Notes under the pieces: model-generated
Database searches by the model: none
Told to the model about the DNA's origin: nothing
Seen by the model: the letters and a program-made list of their open reading frames with translations, nothing else
Position numbers and translations under genes: made by a program
Shown here: positions 8,743 through 17,599 of the stretch, in pieces
Numbering within the stretch: position 1 is the first letter of the stretch
Layout: every line of letters starts with the position of its first letter
From: Comamonas terrae
Lineage (GTDB): Bacteria; Pseudomonadota; Gammaproteobacteria; Burkholderiales; Burkholderiaceae_C
Direction: 5' to 3'
DNA: 64,000 nucleotides
Assembly (NCBI RefSeq): GCF_001544075.1
Contig: NZ_BCNT01000001.1
Location: 496,001-560,000, forward strand

Positions 8743-9543
8743 TCAATGTACCGGCCGGCCGAGCCGTTTGCTCGCCCTTGATATGGCGTAGTTCACGAGG
8801 CAGTAAAGCGCCGCGACAACGAGGTACACGGGCACCAGCGCATGGTAGTTGGCAATGAGCACCTTGGCGTTCTGCATGAGTTCGCCGTAGGTGACGACGT
8901 AGCCGAAGGTGGTGTCCTTGACCACGATGACCAGTTGCGCGACCAGTGCCGGGACGATGTAGCGAACGGCCTGCGGGAAGACGACGTGGAAGAAGACCTG
9001 GGCCTCGGTCAGCCCCAGGCTTCGCCCGGCATCGGCCTGGCCGCGGGGAACGGCAAGCACGCCCGCACGGTATACCTCGGCCACCACGGCGGCCGTACTC
9101 AGGCTGACCGGCAAGGTCAGCATCCAGTAGGTGCTCAGCTTGATCCCGATCGACGGCAGCACCAGAAAGCACACATAGATGAGCAGCAGCGTCGGCGTGC
9201 CGCGCAGGAACTCGATGACCGCGATGCTCGGCCAGCGCACCAGCCGCGTCCGCGCCAGGCGCCCCACCAGCAGCACCAGCCCCAGGGCCAGCGCGATGGC
9301 GGCGGCCATCGCCGCCGACGCCAGCGTGCCGAGCAGGCCTTTGGACAGGAAGGCCCAGGTCGTCGGCCAGGCGAAGAATTCCCAGAAGGGGGCATCGAGC
9401 TGCCCTGCGGAATGGAACCTGAACACGATGCCCGCGGCGAGCAGGAGCAGCACGGCCGCGGCGATCGCGCTCATGGCCCGTGCCAAGGTCCGGGCCCGGG
9501 GGCCCGGAGCAGCAAACAGGATGTCTTCCAGAGTGCGGCTCAT
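8743..9543 (-). CDS. Polar amino acid ABC transporter permease (second of pair)
   Basis: A 266-residue inner-membrane permease of the HisMQ/GluCD family. There are about five hydrophobic spans and a clear EAA loop (G-R-S-L-G-L-T-E-A-Q-V-F at about residues 180-191) that would dock on an ATPase. The N-terminal 50 residues are an extra segment with one membrane span. It overlaps the neighbouring permease gene by 4 bases, so the two are translationally coupled and probably form a heterodimer. No ATPase gene lies next to it: downstream is a convergent luxR. Confidence 0.88.
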   Translation of the reverse strand: MSRTLEDILFAAPGPRARTLARAMSAIAAAVLLLLAAGIVFRFHSAGQLDAPFWEFFAWPTTWAFLSKGLLGTLASAAMAAAIALALGLVLLVGRLARTRLVRWPSIAVIEFLRGTPTLLLIYVCFLVLPSIGIKLSTYWMLTLPVSLSTAAVVAEVYRAGVLAVPRGQADAGRSLGLTEAQVFFHVVFPQAVRYIVPALVAQLVIVVKDTTFGYVVTYGELMQNAKVLIANYHALVPVYLVVAALYCLVNYAISRASKRLGRPVH

Positions 9544-10202
9544 CGCAGTATCCGCACCTTCTTTTCCAGGACGGCGCCAGCCCAGGCAATGAGCAATCCG
9601 GTCGCCACGTACATCGCGGCGGCCACCGCGAATGCGGCCATGCCGGCTGCGGAGTCGTTGGCGATCTTGGATACGAGGGCGGTGAGTTCACGGCCCGGAA
9701 ACGGCACCTGCGACGCCAGCGAAGTCGACAGCATCAGCGCGATGAGCAGCGAGGTCATGGGCTGCACCACCGCACGCAATGCCTGCGGCAGCACCACCGC
9801 AGAGATGATCTGCATGGGCCGCATGCCCAGGCTGAGCGCGGCCTCGATCTGGCCGCCGGCAATGGTGTTGATGCCCGAGCGCAGGTAGTCCGCCGTGAAC
9901 GCGGAACAGACCAGCGTCAACGTCAGGATCACGCTGGGCTCGTAATCAATCACGACCTCGAGATCGGGCAGCGCGAACACGATGAAGATCAGCAGCGCCA
10001 CGCTGGGAATGTTGCGGAAGACCTCGACATAGCCGGTCAGCACCCAGCGCAGCGGCGGCAGCGGCAGCAGCCGCAGCACCGCCACGGCCATGCCCAGCAG
10101 GAACCCGGGCACGAACGACACCACGGTGAGCTTCCATGTCAGCAAGAGGGCCTGCCAGAAGGCAGGCCCATGGTCGGCCAGGAGCCTGGAGACCGCCTCC
10201 AT
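9540..10202 (-). CDS. Polar amino acid ABC transporter permease (first of pair)
   Basis: A 220-residue HisMQ/GluCD-type permease with five predicted membrane helices and an EAA loop (A-L-S-L-G-M-R-P-M-Q at about residues 140-149). It lies 3 bases after the binding-protein gene and overlaps the second permease by 4 bases. The set is therefore one operon reading right to left: binding protein, permease, permease. The glutamate/aspartate branch is the nearest match by pattern, but substrate specificity cannot be read from the permease. Confidence 0.88.
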   Translation of the reverse strand: MEAVSRLLADHGPAFWQALLLTWKLTVVSFVPGFLLGMAVAVLRLLPLPPLRWVLTGYVEVFRNIPSVALLIFIVFALPDLEVVIDYEPSVILTLTLVCSAFTADYLRSGINTIAGGQIEAALSLGMRPMQIISAVVLPQALRAVVQPMTSLLIALMLSTSLASQVPFPGRELTALVSKIANDSAAGMAAFAVAAAMYVATGLLIAWAGAVLEKKVRILR

Positions 10203-10205
10203 CGC

Positions 10206-11108
10206 TTACGGGATTGCAGGCGGCGTCGGAACGGCCGTGCTGCCGGTGCGCTGCCCGATGGATATGGTCCAGAGCTTGGCCCAGGTGCCGTCGGCTTCCA
10301 GCTTCTTCAGGAAGGCATTGACGAAGGCCACGCCGTCCGAACCCTTGGGCAGCCCGATGCCGTAGGGATCCTGTTCACCGAAGGGCGCCCCAGCCAGCCG
10401 TGCGTTGCTGGCGCCGAGGCTCAGCGTGTTGAGCAGCAGCGTGTAGTCGGTGACGTAGGCGTCCACGCGTCCCTGGCGCAGGGCATCGAGGGCCTCCTGG
10501 TGCGTCTGGAATTCCTGTACGGCAGCCTTGGGAGCGTACTGCGCGAGTATCGCCGGCCCCGTGGAGCCCGCCTGCGTGGCGACCTTCTTGCCTGCCAGAT
10601 CGGCGTACGACTGGATCGACTTGTTGTTCGCCTTGACCAGTACGCCGGCCTGCGAGGCGTAGTAAGGGCCGGCGAACGAAATTTTCTCGGCGCGCGCGGG
10701 TGTGATGGAGTAGGTGGCGATCACCATGTCCACCTGATTGTTGATGAGCACCTGCTCGCGGGTGGACGAGGTCACCTGCGCGAACTGGTACCTGGCCCCG
10801 TCGCCCAGGATGTAGCGCGTGAGGAGTTGGGCCAGGCCGGCGTCGAAGCCGCGGATCTTGCCGTCCTTCTCGTTGAGCAGCGAGAAAAGATTCGAGGTTT
10901 GTACGCTGCCCAGGCGCAGCGTACCGGCCTGCTTGATCTTGCTGGCCCAGGTGCTCGCGCGAACAGTCGCGGCATCGGCGACGGGGCCCTGCGCAACCAG
11001 GGCGTCAAACGCCGCCGCATCGATGGGCGCGCCCTGCGCGAAAACCGATCCGCCGGTCAGGATCGCCAGGGCCGCCACGGTGGACTTCAGAATGGATTGG
11101 ATCGACAT
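10206..11108 (-). CDS. Periplasmic amino acid-binding protein of ABC importer
   Basis: A 300-residue family 3 solute-binding protein with an N-terminal signal peptide cleaved after about A-F-A-Q-G (residue 24). The two-lobe fold shows G-T-L-R-L-G-S near residue 62, I-R-G-F-D-A-G-L-A near 84, the V-D-M-V-I-A-T-Y-S-I-T-P-A-R segment near 125 that usually contacts the ligand amino group, and a hinge strand after residue 190. It starts the operon with two permeases; a regulatory region of 191 bases separates it from the upstream CNNM-type gene. The ligand is a polar or acidic amino acid by family. Confidence 0.9.
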   Translation of the reverse strand: MSIQSILKSTVAALAILTGGSVFAQGAPIDAAAFDALVAQGPVADAATVRASTWASKIKQAGTLRLGSVQTSNLFSLLNEKDGKIRGFDAGLAQLLTRYILGDGARYQFAQVTSSTREQVLINNQVDMVIATYSITPARAEKISFAGPYYASQAGVLVKANNKSIQSYADLAGKKVATQAGSTGPAILAQYAPKAAVQEFQTHQEALDALRQGRVDAYVTDYTLLLNTLSLGASNARLAGAPFGEQDPYGIGLPKGSDGVAFVNAFLKKLEADGTWAKLWTISIGQRTGSTAVPTPPAIP

Positions 11109-11299
11109 GCGGTCTTCTTGGATGGTCTGTGACGAAAATCAATATACAGCAGCATCGGAAATGCGGAGCGCGCGGCGCCCGCGCGGGCCGCCATGGTGCG
11201 CACGATCCGGACTTCTCCGGCCATGCCCGGCCGGCCCTCCGGCCGCGCCGGAACAGGCTTGCGGCTCCACCGGAATGCGCAGCGGCCATGCCGGCAGGC

Positions 11300-12625
11300 T
11301 TATTTCCCCACGAACGGCAGCTCTGCCGTCTGCGGCACGGGAATGCGGCTGGCCAGCACCTTGTCCAGCGTCTTGCCGTCCATGTCCACCACCTCGAAGC
11401 GCCAGTCTTCCCACTCCACGACATCGGCTTCGTTGGGCATGCGGCCCAGCAGGAACATGATCATGCCGCTGAGCGTGTGATAGCGGCCGCGCTCCTCCTC
11501 GGGCACGGCATCCAGGCCCAGATGGTCCTTGAGCTCGGGCACGGGAATGTGGCCGTCCAGCAGCCAGCTGCCGTCCTCGCGCTGCACGGCCCAGCTGGAC
11601 TCCAGGTCGCGCGGCTGGAATTCGCCCGTGATGGCCTCGATCAGGTCCTTGAGCGTGACGATGCCCTGCACTTCGCCGTACTCGTCGATGACGAAGGCCA
11701 TGTGCACATCCGACGTGCGGAAGTTGTCCAGCAGTTCCATGCCCGTGATGGTCTCGGGCACGTACAGCGCGGTCTGCAGCGGCTGGTCCCTGAGCTCGCG
11801 GCTGCCGCCGGATGAAAGCACGGCGCTGGCCAGCCACTGGCGCGCATTGAGCACGCCCACGATGTTGTTCATGTCGCCGCGGATCACCGGAAAGCGCGCA
11901 TGGTCGGCCTGCTCGATGCGCAGCAGATTGGTCTCGAAGCTGTCGTCGATGTCCAGGCACACCACGTCGCTGCGCGGCACCATGAGGGAGCCGATCTGGC
12001 GGTCATCCAGCCGGAACACGTTGCGCACCATGGTGTGTTCCTGGGATTCGATCACGCCGGCCGTGCGGCCCTCGACCAGCATGGCGTGGATTTCCTCCTC
12101 CGTGACCGCGTTGACCGCATCCTCCTTGACGCCGATGACCTTGAGCAGGCCGCGCGTGGATGCCGACAGCAGCCAGACGAAAGGCTTGGTCGCCAGCGCC
12201 AGGAAGTTGATGGGGCGCGAGATCAGGCGCGCCAGCGCCTCCGGATGGGTCTGGCCCAGGCGCTTGGGCACGAGCTCGCCCACCACGATGGAGAAATACG
12301 TGATGAACACCACGACCAGGATGGTGGACAGATAGCCTGCGTACTGCGCGCTCAGGCCCATGGCGATCATCCAGTCCTTCAGCGGGCCGGCCAGGGCCGA
12401 CTCGCCCACGATGCCGTTGAGCACGCCGATGGAAGTAATGCCGATCTGGATGGTGGAAAGAAAGCGCGTCGGGTCTTCGCCCAGCTTCACGGCCGCAGCT
12501 GCGCCGCTATCGCCCTCATCCACCAGTTTTTGCATCCGGGTCTTGCGCGCTGTCACCAGCGCGATTTCGGACATGGCAAAGACGCCGTTCAGGCAGATCA
12601 GGGCGAAAAGTATGGCTATTTCCAT
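11300..12625 (-). CDS. CNNM/CorC-type membrane transporter with CBS pair (hemolysin family)
   Basis: A 441-residue protein. It has a DUF21 (CNNM) membrane domain of about 190 residues starting with L-F-A-L-I-C-L-N-G-V-F-A-M-S-E-I-A. Next is a CBS-domain pair (about 215-335, with M-V-P-R-S-D-V and D-N-F-R-T-S-D-V-H-M-A-F-V-I-D-E-Y-G-E-V-Q-G-I-V-T), then a C-terminal CorC/HlyC domain. Relatives take part in Mg2+ or Co2+ homeostasis; the hemolysin label is historical. It diverges from the sulfate assimilation operon across 306 bases. Confidence 0.9.
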   Translation of the reverse strand: MEIAILFALICLNGVFAMSEIALVTARKTRMQKLVDEGDSGAAAAVKLGEDPTRFLSTIQIGITSIGVLNGIVGESALAGPLKDWMIAMGLSAQYAGYLSTILVVVFITYFSIVVGELVPKRLGQTHPEALARLISRPINFLALATKPFVWLLSASTRGLLKVIGVKEDAVNAVTEEEIHAMLVEGRTAGVIESQEHTMVRNVFRLDDRQIGSLMVPRSDVVCLDIDDSFETNLLRIEQADHARFPVIRGDMNNIVGVLNARQWLASAVLSSGGSRELRDQPLQTALYVPETITGMELLDNFRTSDVHMAFVIDEYGEVQGIVTLKDLIEAITGEFQPRDLESSWAVQREDGSWLLDGHIPVPELKDHLGLDAVPEEERGRYHTLSGMIMFLLGRMPNEADVVEWEDWRFEVVDMDGKTLDKVLASRIPVPQTAELPFVGK

Positions 12626-12931
12626 AGTCAGGCACCCGCGTTATCCGATGGGTTTGCTGGCGCCTCGGTCATTGAACAAGGTTTGATTCTATGAAAACCC
12701 TGGTGCCGCCAGGCGTTTTCATAGGCAGGCGTCAGCCAGGGAATTGCCGCCCCGGCCGCCTGACAAGCCGATCGCAGCCCACCGCGGCGTGCCCCCAGCA
12801 GGCGTATGTGAGCACCTCCTGCCGCCATCCGGCCTGCACGGATGTGGCAAAGGAGCAAATGCATTTTCAGATATATATGAAGGACAAAATAATCGTTTGT
12901 TTTTATAAGGGGCCCCTCTACAGTTCGCCCC
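12626..12931. promoter_or_regulatory. Divergent intergenic region with AT-rich candidate CysB-type site
   Basis: This 306-base gap separates the CNNM gene from the sulfur operon and holds no convincing gene. The first 200 bases are ordinary GC-rich spacer. At 12862-12909 there is a sharply AT-rich tract containing ATATATAT, then AAAATAATCG and TTTGTTTTTATAAG, just before the TauE-like start. AT-rich dyads of this sort are typical of CysB-like LysR regulator sites in front of sulfur genes. The regulator assignment is inferred; no cysB gene is in the window. Confidence 0.35.
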
Positions 12932-13735
12932 ATGCACGAGTTCGCGTTCATCTTTGCTGGTTTTTTCGTGGGCCTGATCGTCGGTCTCACGGGTGTGGGC
13001 GGTGGCTCACTGATGACGCCTGTGCTCATCTTTTTCTTTGGCGTCAAGCCCTATCTGGCCGTCGGCACCGACCTGCTGTTCGCGGCCTTCACCAAGATGG
13101 GCGGCACCGTGAGCCTGGCCCGCCAGCGCCTGGTGCCCTGGCGCGTGGTCGGCCAACTGTGCCTGGGCAGCATCCCGGCGGCGCTGCTGGCGCTGTGGGC
13201 GCTCAGGGAGCTGGGCCCGGCCAGTGCGCAGGCCCAGCACATCATGACCACCACGCTGGGGCTGGCCCTGCTGCTGACGGCCAGCGCCACGCTCTACAAG
13301 GTGGTGGTGTTTTCCCACAAGCGCCAGCGCGAGGAACAAGGCCGCCGCGCCGGCAGCGGCCCCGATGCGCTGCGCCCGCGGCACTGGAGCCTGCCCGTGC
13401 TGCTGGGCGCCGTGATCGGCACGCTGGTCACCTTCACTTCGGTCGGCGCGGGCGCCATCGGCGTCACCGTGCTGCTGCTGGTCTACCCGCTCCTGCCGCT
13501 GCCGCGCATCATCGGCGCCGATATCGCCTACGCCGTGCCGCTGACGCTGCTGGCAGGCCTGGGCCACGCCACGCTGGGCTCCATCGACTGGCCGCTGCTC
13601 GCGCAGCTGCTGGCAGGCTCGCTGCCCGGCATCTGGCTGGGTTCCCGCCTGGTCACCCGTACGCCGGAGCGCCTGATCCGTTCGCTTCTTTCCGTGCTGC
13701 TCGCCTGGGCGGGCGCCAAACTGGTTTTGATCTGA
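12932..13735 (+). CDS. TauE/SafE (TSUP) family membrane transporter, probable sulfite/sulfonate exporter
   Basis: A 267-residue integral membrane protein with about eight hydrophobic helices. It carries both family glycine repeats: the N-terminal G-L-T-G-V-G-G-G-S-L-M-T-P (about residues 18-30) and the C-terminal V-T-F-T-S-V-G-A-G-A-I-G-V-T. It is the first gene of the sulfate assimilation cluster, with 7 bases to cysI. A role in moving sulfite or another sulfur anion across the inner membrane is therefore likely. Direction and substrate are not shown by sequence alone. Confidence 0.85.
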   Translation: MHEFAFIFAGFFVGLIVGLTGVGGGSLMTPVLIFFFGVKPYLAVGTDLLFAAFTKMGGTVSLARQRLVPWRVVGQLCLGSIPAALLALWALRELGPASAQAQHIMTTTLGLALLLTASATLYKVVVFSHKRQREEQGRRAGSGPDALRPRHWSLPVLLGAVIGTLVTFTSVGAGAIGVTVLLLVYPLLPLPRIIGADIAYAVPLTLLAGLGHATLGSIDWPLLAQLLAGSLPGIWLGSRLVTRTPERLIRSLLSVLLAWAGAKLVLI

Positions 13736-13742
13736 TCCCACC

Positions 13743-15533
13743 ATGTACCAATACACAGAATTCGACCAACAATTCGTCAAGCTCCGCGCCCAGCAGTTCC
13801 GTGACCAGCTCGAGCGCTGGCAGCGCGGCGAGCTGACCGACGAGCAACTGCTGCCGCTGCGCCTGCAAAACGGCTGGTACATCCAGCGCTACGCGCCCAT
13901 GGCCCGCATCGCCGTGCCGTATGGCGAGATCAGCAGCGCCCAGCTGCGCATGCTGGCCCGCATCGCCCGCGAATACGACAAGCCCGAGCCCGAGCTGCTG
14001 GCCCACGCCCAGGCCACGCAGGACCAGCTGCAGGCCGCCCAGCCCGGGCTGACGCTGGCCGCCGCGCCGCTGAAGTACGGCTACGGCCACTTCACCACGC
14101 GCACCAACGTGCAGTTCAACTGGATTCCCATCACCAAGGCCGCCGACGTGATGGACCTGCTGGCCAGCGTGCACATGCACGGCATCCAGACCAGCGGCAA
14201 CACCATCCGCAACATCACCAGCGAAGCCTACGAAGGCATTGCCGAGGACAGCATCGTCGATGCCCGTCCATTTGCCGAAATCCTGCGCCAGTGGAGCACG
14301 CTGCACCCCGAATTCGCCTTCCTGCCGCGCAAGTTCAAGATCGCCTTCAACGGCTCCGCCGAGGACCGCGCGGCCACCGGCTGGTACGACATCGGCCTGC
14401 AGGCGCTCAAGAATGCCGAAGGCGAAGTCGGCTTCACCGTCAAGGTCGGCGGCGGCATGGGCCGCACGCCCGTGATCGGCACCGTGGTGCGCGAGTTCCT
14501 GCCCTGGAACCAGCTGCTCAACTACATCGAGGCCGTGGTGCGCGTCTACAACGGCTACGGCCGCCGCGACAACAAGTGGAAGGCCCGCATCAAGATCCTC
14601 GTCAAGGCCGAGGGCCAGAAGTTCATCGACGCGGTGGAGGCCGAATACCAGGCCATCGTGGCGCAGGACGGCGCCCCGCACACCATCACCCAGGCCGAGC
14701 TGGACCGCGTGAGCGCCAACTTCGTGGTGCCCGAGCTCAAGCCCGCCAACCTGCCCTCATCCGTCAAGACCGACGGCCAGCTCTACCAGCGCTGGCTGCA
14801 GCAGAACGTGCGCGGCCACCGCCTGCCCGGCATGCGCGCCGTCACCCTGTCGTTCAAGCGCGTGGGCTTTGCGCCTGGCGACGCCGACGCCGACACCATC
14901 GACGCGCTGGCCCAGCTGGCCGACCAGTTCTCGGCCGGCGAGGCGCGCCTGACGCACGACCAGAACCTGATGCTGCCCTGGGTCTTCGAGTCCGACCTGC
15001 CGGCGCTGTACGAAGCCGCCCGCGCCCTGGGCCTGGCCCAGCCCAACATCGGCCTGCTGACCGACATGATCGCCTGCCCCGGCGGCGACTACTGCGCGCT
15101 GGCCAACGCCCGCTCGCTGCCCATCGCGGCGGCGCTGACCGAGCGCTACCAGGACCTGGACGAGGTGTTCGACCTCGGCCCCATCGACCTGCACATGAGC
15201 GGCTGCATCAACTCCTGCGGCCACCACCACAGCGGCAACATCGGCATCCTGGGCGTCGACAAGGACGGCAAGGAGTGGTACCAGATCACGCTGGGCGGCG
15301 CCGACGGCTCCACGCTCTCCGGCCCGGCGATCGCCGGCAAGGTGGTCGGCCCCTCGTTCTCGGCTGCCGAAGTGCCCGACGTGATCGAGGCCGTGCTGAC
15401 CACCTTCCGCGAGCTGCGCAAGCCCGGCGAGTTCTTCATCGACGCACTGCGCCGCATCGGCCACGACCCGTTCAAGGCCGCCGCCAACGCCGCCCGCCAC
15501 CCCAGGCAGGCCGAAGAAGCCCTGGCCGAATGA
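13743..15533 (+). CDS. cysI: Assimilatory sulfite (nitrite/sulfite) reductase hemoprotein
   Basis: A 596-residue siroheme/[4Fe-4S] reductase that converts sulfite to sulfide. The cluster and siroheme ligands are four cysteines in the usual spacing: C445 and C451 (C-P-G-G-D-Y-C) and C488 and C492 (G-C-I-N-S-C-G). Two ferredoxin-like half domains and two sulfite/nitrite reductase repeats are in order, with R-T-N-V-Q-F near 125 and the G-G-G-M-G-R-T-P motif near 238. No flavoprotein cysJ is next to it, so electrons probably come from ferredoxin; fdxA and a reductase lie 4 kb downstream. cysI is the usual symbol in this family; a nitrite substrate is not ruled out, but the context is sulfur. Confidence 0.9.
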   Translation: MYQYTEFDQQFVKLRAQQFRDQLERWQRGELTDEQLLPLRLQNGWYIQRYAPMARIAVPYGEISSAQLRMLARIAREYDKPEPELLAHAQATQDQLQAAQPGLTLAAAPLKYGYGHFTTRTNVQFNWIPITKAADVMDLLASVHMHGIQTSGNTIRNITSEAYEGIAEDSIVDARPFAEILRQWSTLHPEFAFLPRKFKIAFNGSAEDRAATGWYDIGLQALKNAEGEVGFTVKVGGGMGRTPVIGTVVREFLPWNQLLNYIEAVVRVYNGYGRRDNKWKARIKILVKAEGQKFIDAVEAEYQAIVAQDGAPHTITQAELDRVSANFVVPELKPANLPSSVKTDGQLYQRWLQQNVRGHRLPGMRAVTLSFKRVGFAPGDADADTIDALAQLADQFSAGEARLTHDQNLMLPWVFESDLPALYEAARALGLAQPNIGLLTDMIACPGGDYCALANARSLPIAAALTERYQDLDEVFDLGPIDLHMSGCINSCGHHHSGNIGILGVDKDGKEWYQITLGGADGSTLSGPAIAGKVVGPSFSAAEVPDVIEAVLTTFRELRKPGEFFIDALRRIGHDPFKAAANAARHPRQAEEALAE

Positions 15534-15559
15534 CGCAGCCGACCTACGAGAAAAACACC

Positions 15560-15979
15560 ATGAAAATCATTGCTGCCAACGCCGTACCCGCCAGCGACGC
15601 CGACCTGAAGACGCTGCAGATCGCCAACGACGCCGAGCTCTCCGAGATCGCCGCCAGCGGCGCCCTGCAAGGGGTGGAGCGCATTGAGCTCTCCTTTCCC
15701 AAGTTCACCGATGGCCGCGCCTTCAGCCAGGCCGTGCTGCTGCGCCGCCGCTACGGCTTCACCGGCGACATCCGCGCCACCGGCGACGTGCTGATCGACC
15801 AGCTGGTGCAGATGGCCCGCAGCGGCTTCACCAGCGCCGTGCTGGCCGAAGGCGTGAATGCTGAGGCCGCCGAGCGACAGTTCGCCCGCTACCACGGCTT
15901 CTACCAGGGCGATGCGCTGCAGCCCCGCCCGCTGTTCGCCCGCGATACCGCGAGCGATACTGCCAGGGAGGCCGCATGA
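15560..15979 (+). CDS. DUF934 protein of the sulfate assimilation operon
   Basis: A 139-residue protein of the DUF934 family, found almost always between sulfite reductase and cysH in proteobacteria. Characteristic parts are E-L-S-F-P-K-F-T-D-G-R-A-F-S-Q-A (about residues 45-60) and R-R-R-Y-G-F-T-G-D-I-R-A-T-G-D-V. It overlaps cysH by 4 bases (ATGA). A helper or maturation role for sulfite reduction is inferred from gene order; no catalytic residues are known. Confidence 0.88.
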   Translation: MKIIAANAVPASDADLKTLQIANDAELSEIAASGALQGVERIELSFPKFTDGRAFSQAVLLRRRYGFTGDIRATGDVLIDQLVQMARSGFTSAVLAEGVNAEAAERQFARYHGFYQGDALQPRPLFARDTASDTAREAA

Positions 15980-16599
15980 GCACCCTCGATCTCGCCCGCA
16001 TCAACGCCGAACTGGGCCGCGACGCCCCCGCGCTGGTGAACTGGGCGCTGGGCCTGGGCCAGCGCGCCATCGTCACCACCAACTTCCGCCCGTTCGAGGC
16101 GGTGATCCTGCACATGGTCACGCAGGTGCAGCCCGACGTGCCCGTCATCTGGATGGACAACGGCTACAACACCGAGGCCACCTACCAGTTCGCCGACGCA
16201 GTCACCCGCCAGCTGGGGCTGAATCTCAAGATCTACCTGCCGCTGCGCTCGCGCGCCCACCGCGAGGCCGTCGAAGGCCCCACGCCCGCGCTCGACGATC
16301 CACGCCACGCGGCCTTCACCGAGGAAGTCAAGCTCGAGCCGTTCGCCCGCGCCCTGCGCGAGACCGCACCCCGGGTCTGGTTCACCGCGCTGCGCGCCAC
16401 CGACAGCGCCGTGCGCGCCCAGATGGAGCCGGTGAGCATCAACCCCGACGGCCTGATCAAGGTGGCGCCGCTGCTGCACTGGTCGTCCAAGGATTTGTAC
16501 GAATACTGCGAAAAGCACGGCCTGCCCAACAACTTCGACTATGTGGACCCGACCAAGGGCGAAGAGCAGCGCGAGTGCGGACTCCATCTCGCCCACTAA
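15976..16599 (+). CDS. cysH: CysH-type adenylylsulfate/phosphoadenylylsulfate reductase lacking Fe-S cysteines
   Basis: A compact 207-residue member of the PAPS/APS reductase family. The PP-loop ATPase-like fold is present, and the nucleophile cysteine lies near the C-terminus in E-C-G-L-H. The paired cysteine and CxxC motifs that bind [4Fe-4S] in typical APS reductases are absent; the only other cysteine is in Y-E-Y-C. By rule that points to a PAPS reductase using thioredoxin. However, no APS kinase (cysC) is seen here and cysN carries no kinase fusion, so the substrate is uncertain. It overlaps the DUF934 gene and precedes cysD. Confidence 0.82.
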   Translation: MSTLDLARINAELGRDAPALVNWALGLGQRAIVTTNFRPFEAVILHMVTQVQPDVPVIWMDNGYNTEATYQFADAVTRQLGLNLKIYLPLRSRAHREAVEGPTPALDDPRHAAFTEEVKLEPFARALRETAPRVWFTALRATDSAVRAQMEPVSINPDGLIKVAPLLHWSSKDLYEYCEKHGLPNNFDYVDPTKGEEQRECGLHLAH

Positions 16600-16662
16600 G
16601 AAAAACGATAGCTGTCAGCGCTTGATGCACAAGCGCCAGAGCCCTGTTTGATTGGAAAACAA

Positions 16663-17595
16663 ATGAATGCCCGTGTTGACACTTCCGTTCTGACTCACCT
16701 CAGCAACAGCCATCTGGACGCACTGGAAGAAGAAACCATCTTCATCCTGCGCGAAGTGGCTGCCGCCTTCGAGCGCCCCGCCCTGCTGTTCTCGGGCGGC
16801 AAGGATTCGCTGGTCATGCTCAAGTGCGCCGAGAAGGCCTTCGGAGCCGGCCGCATTCCCTACCCGCTGCTGATGATCGACACCGGCCACAACTTCCCCG
16901 AGGTGACCGACTTCCGCGACCAGCGCGCCAAGGAGCTTGGCGCCGAGCTGATCGTGCGCAGCGTGGAGGACTCCATGGCCCGCGGCACGGTGCGCCTGGC
17001 CCATCCCGGCGAATCGCGCAACGTGCACCAGTCGGTGACGCTGCTCGAGGCCATCGAGGAATTCCGCTTCGACGCGCTGATCGGCGGCGCCCGCCGCGAC
17101 GAGGAAAAGGCCCGCGCCAAGGAGCGCATCTTCTCCCACCGCGACAGCTTCGGCCAATGGCAGCCCAAGGCCCAGCGCCCCGAGCTGTGGACGCTGTTCA
17201 ACACCCGCATCGCCCCGGGCGAACATTTCCGCGTGTTCCCCATCAGCAACTGGACCGAGCTGGACGTGTGGCAGTACATCGCCCGCGAGAACATCGCCCT
17301 GCCCAGCATCTACTACACCCATCAGCGGGAGGTCGTGGAGCGCAAGGGCCTGCTGGTTCCGGTCACTCCTCTGACCCCGCCGCGCGAAGGCGAGCAGGTC
17401 GTGGTGCGCGACGTGCGCTTTCGCACCGTGGGCGACATCACCTGCACCTGCCCGGTGGAAAGCGATGCCGCGACCGCCGAGGACATCGTGATCGAAACCC
17501 TGGCCGCCGAGGTCAGCGAGCGTGGCGCCACCCGCATGGACGACAAGACCAGCGAAGCCTCCATGGAAAAGCGCAAGAAGGACGGGTATTTCTAA
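16663..17595 (+). CDS. cysD: Sulfate adenylyltransferase subunit 2
   Basis: A 310-residue catalytic subunit of ATP sulfurylase, which makes APS from ATP and sulfate together with CysN. The PP-loop S-G-G-K-D-S is at about residues 45-50, followed by D-T-G-H-N-F-P-E and the R-R-D-E-E-K-A-R-A-K-E-R motif. The C-terminus M-E-K-R-K-K-D-G-Y-F is that of CysD. The ATG at 16663 is chosen over a TTG 15 bases upstream. It is in the same transcript as cysH and cysN, although a 129-base spacer with hairpins separates it from cysN. Confidence 0.95.
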   Translation: MNARVDTSVLTHLSNSHLDALEEETIFILREVAAAFERPALLFSGGKDSLVMLKCAEKAFGAGRIPYPLLMIDTGHNFPEVTDFRDQRAKELGAELIVRSVEDSMARGTVRLAHPGESRNVHQSVTLLEAIEEFRFDALIGGARRDEEKARAKERIFSHRDSFGQWQPKAQRPELWTLFNTRIAPGEHFRVFPISNWTELDVWQYIARENIALPSIYYTHQREVVERKGLLVPVTPLTPPREGEQVVVRDVRFRTVGDITCTCPVESDAATAEDIVIETLAAEVSERGATRMDDKTSEASMEKRKKDGYF

Positions 17596-17599
17596 GGCT

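Noticed and set aside
9480..11132. 550-residue plus-strand frame opposite the ABC importer
   Set aside because: Arg/His/Gln-rich antisense shadow of three recognisable genes.
14291..15979. 562-residue plus-strand frame overlapping cysI
   Set aside because: Only its last 139 residues (the DUF934 gene from 15560) are protein-like; the rest is an Arg/Pro-rich off-frame reading of cysI.
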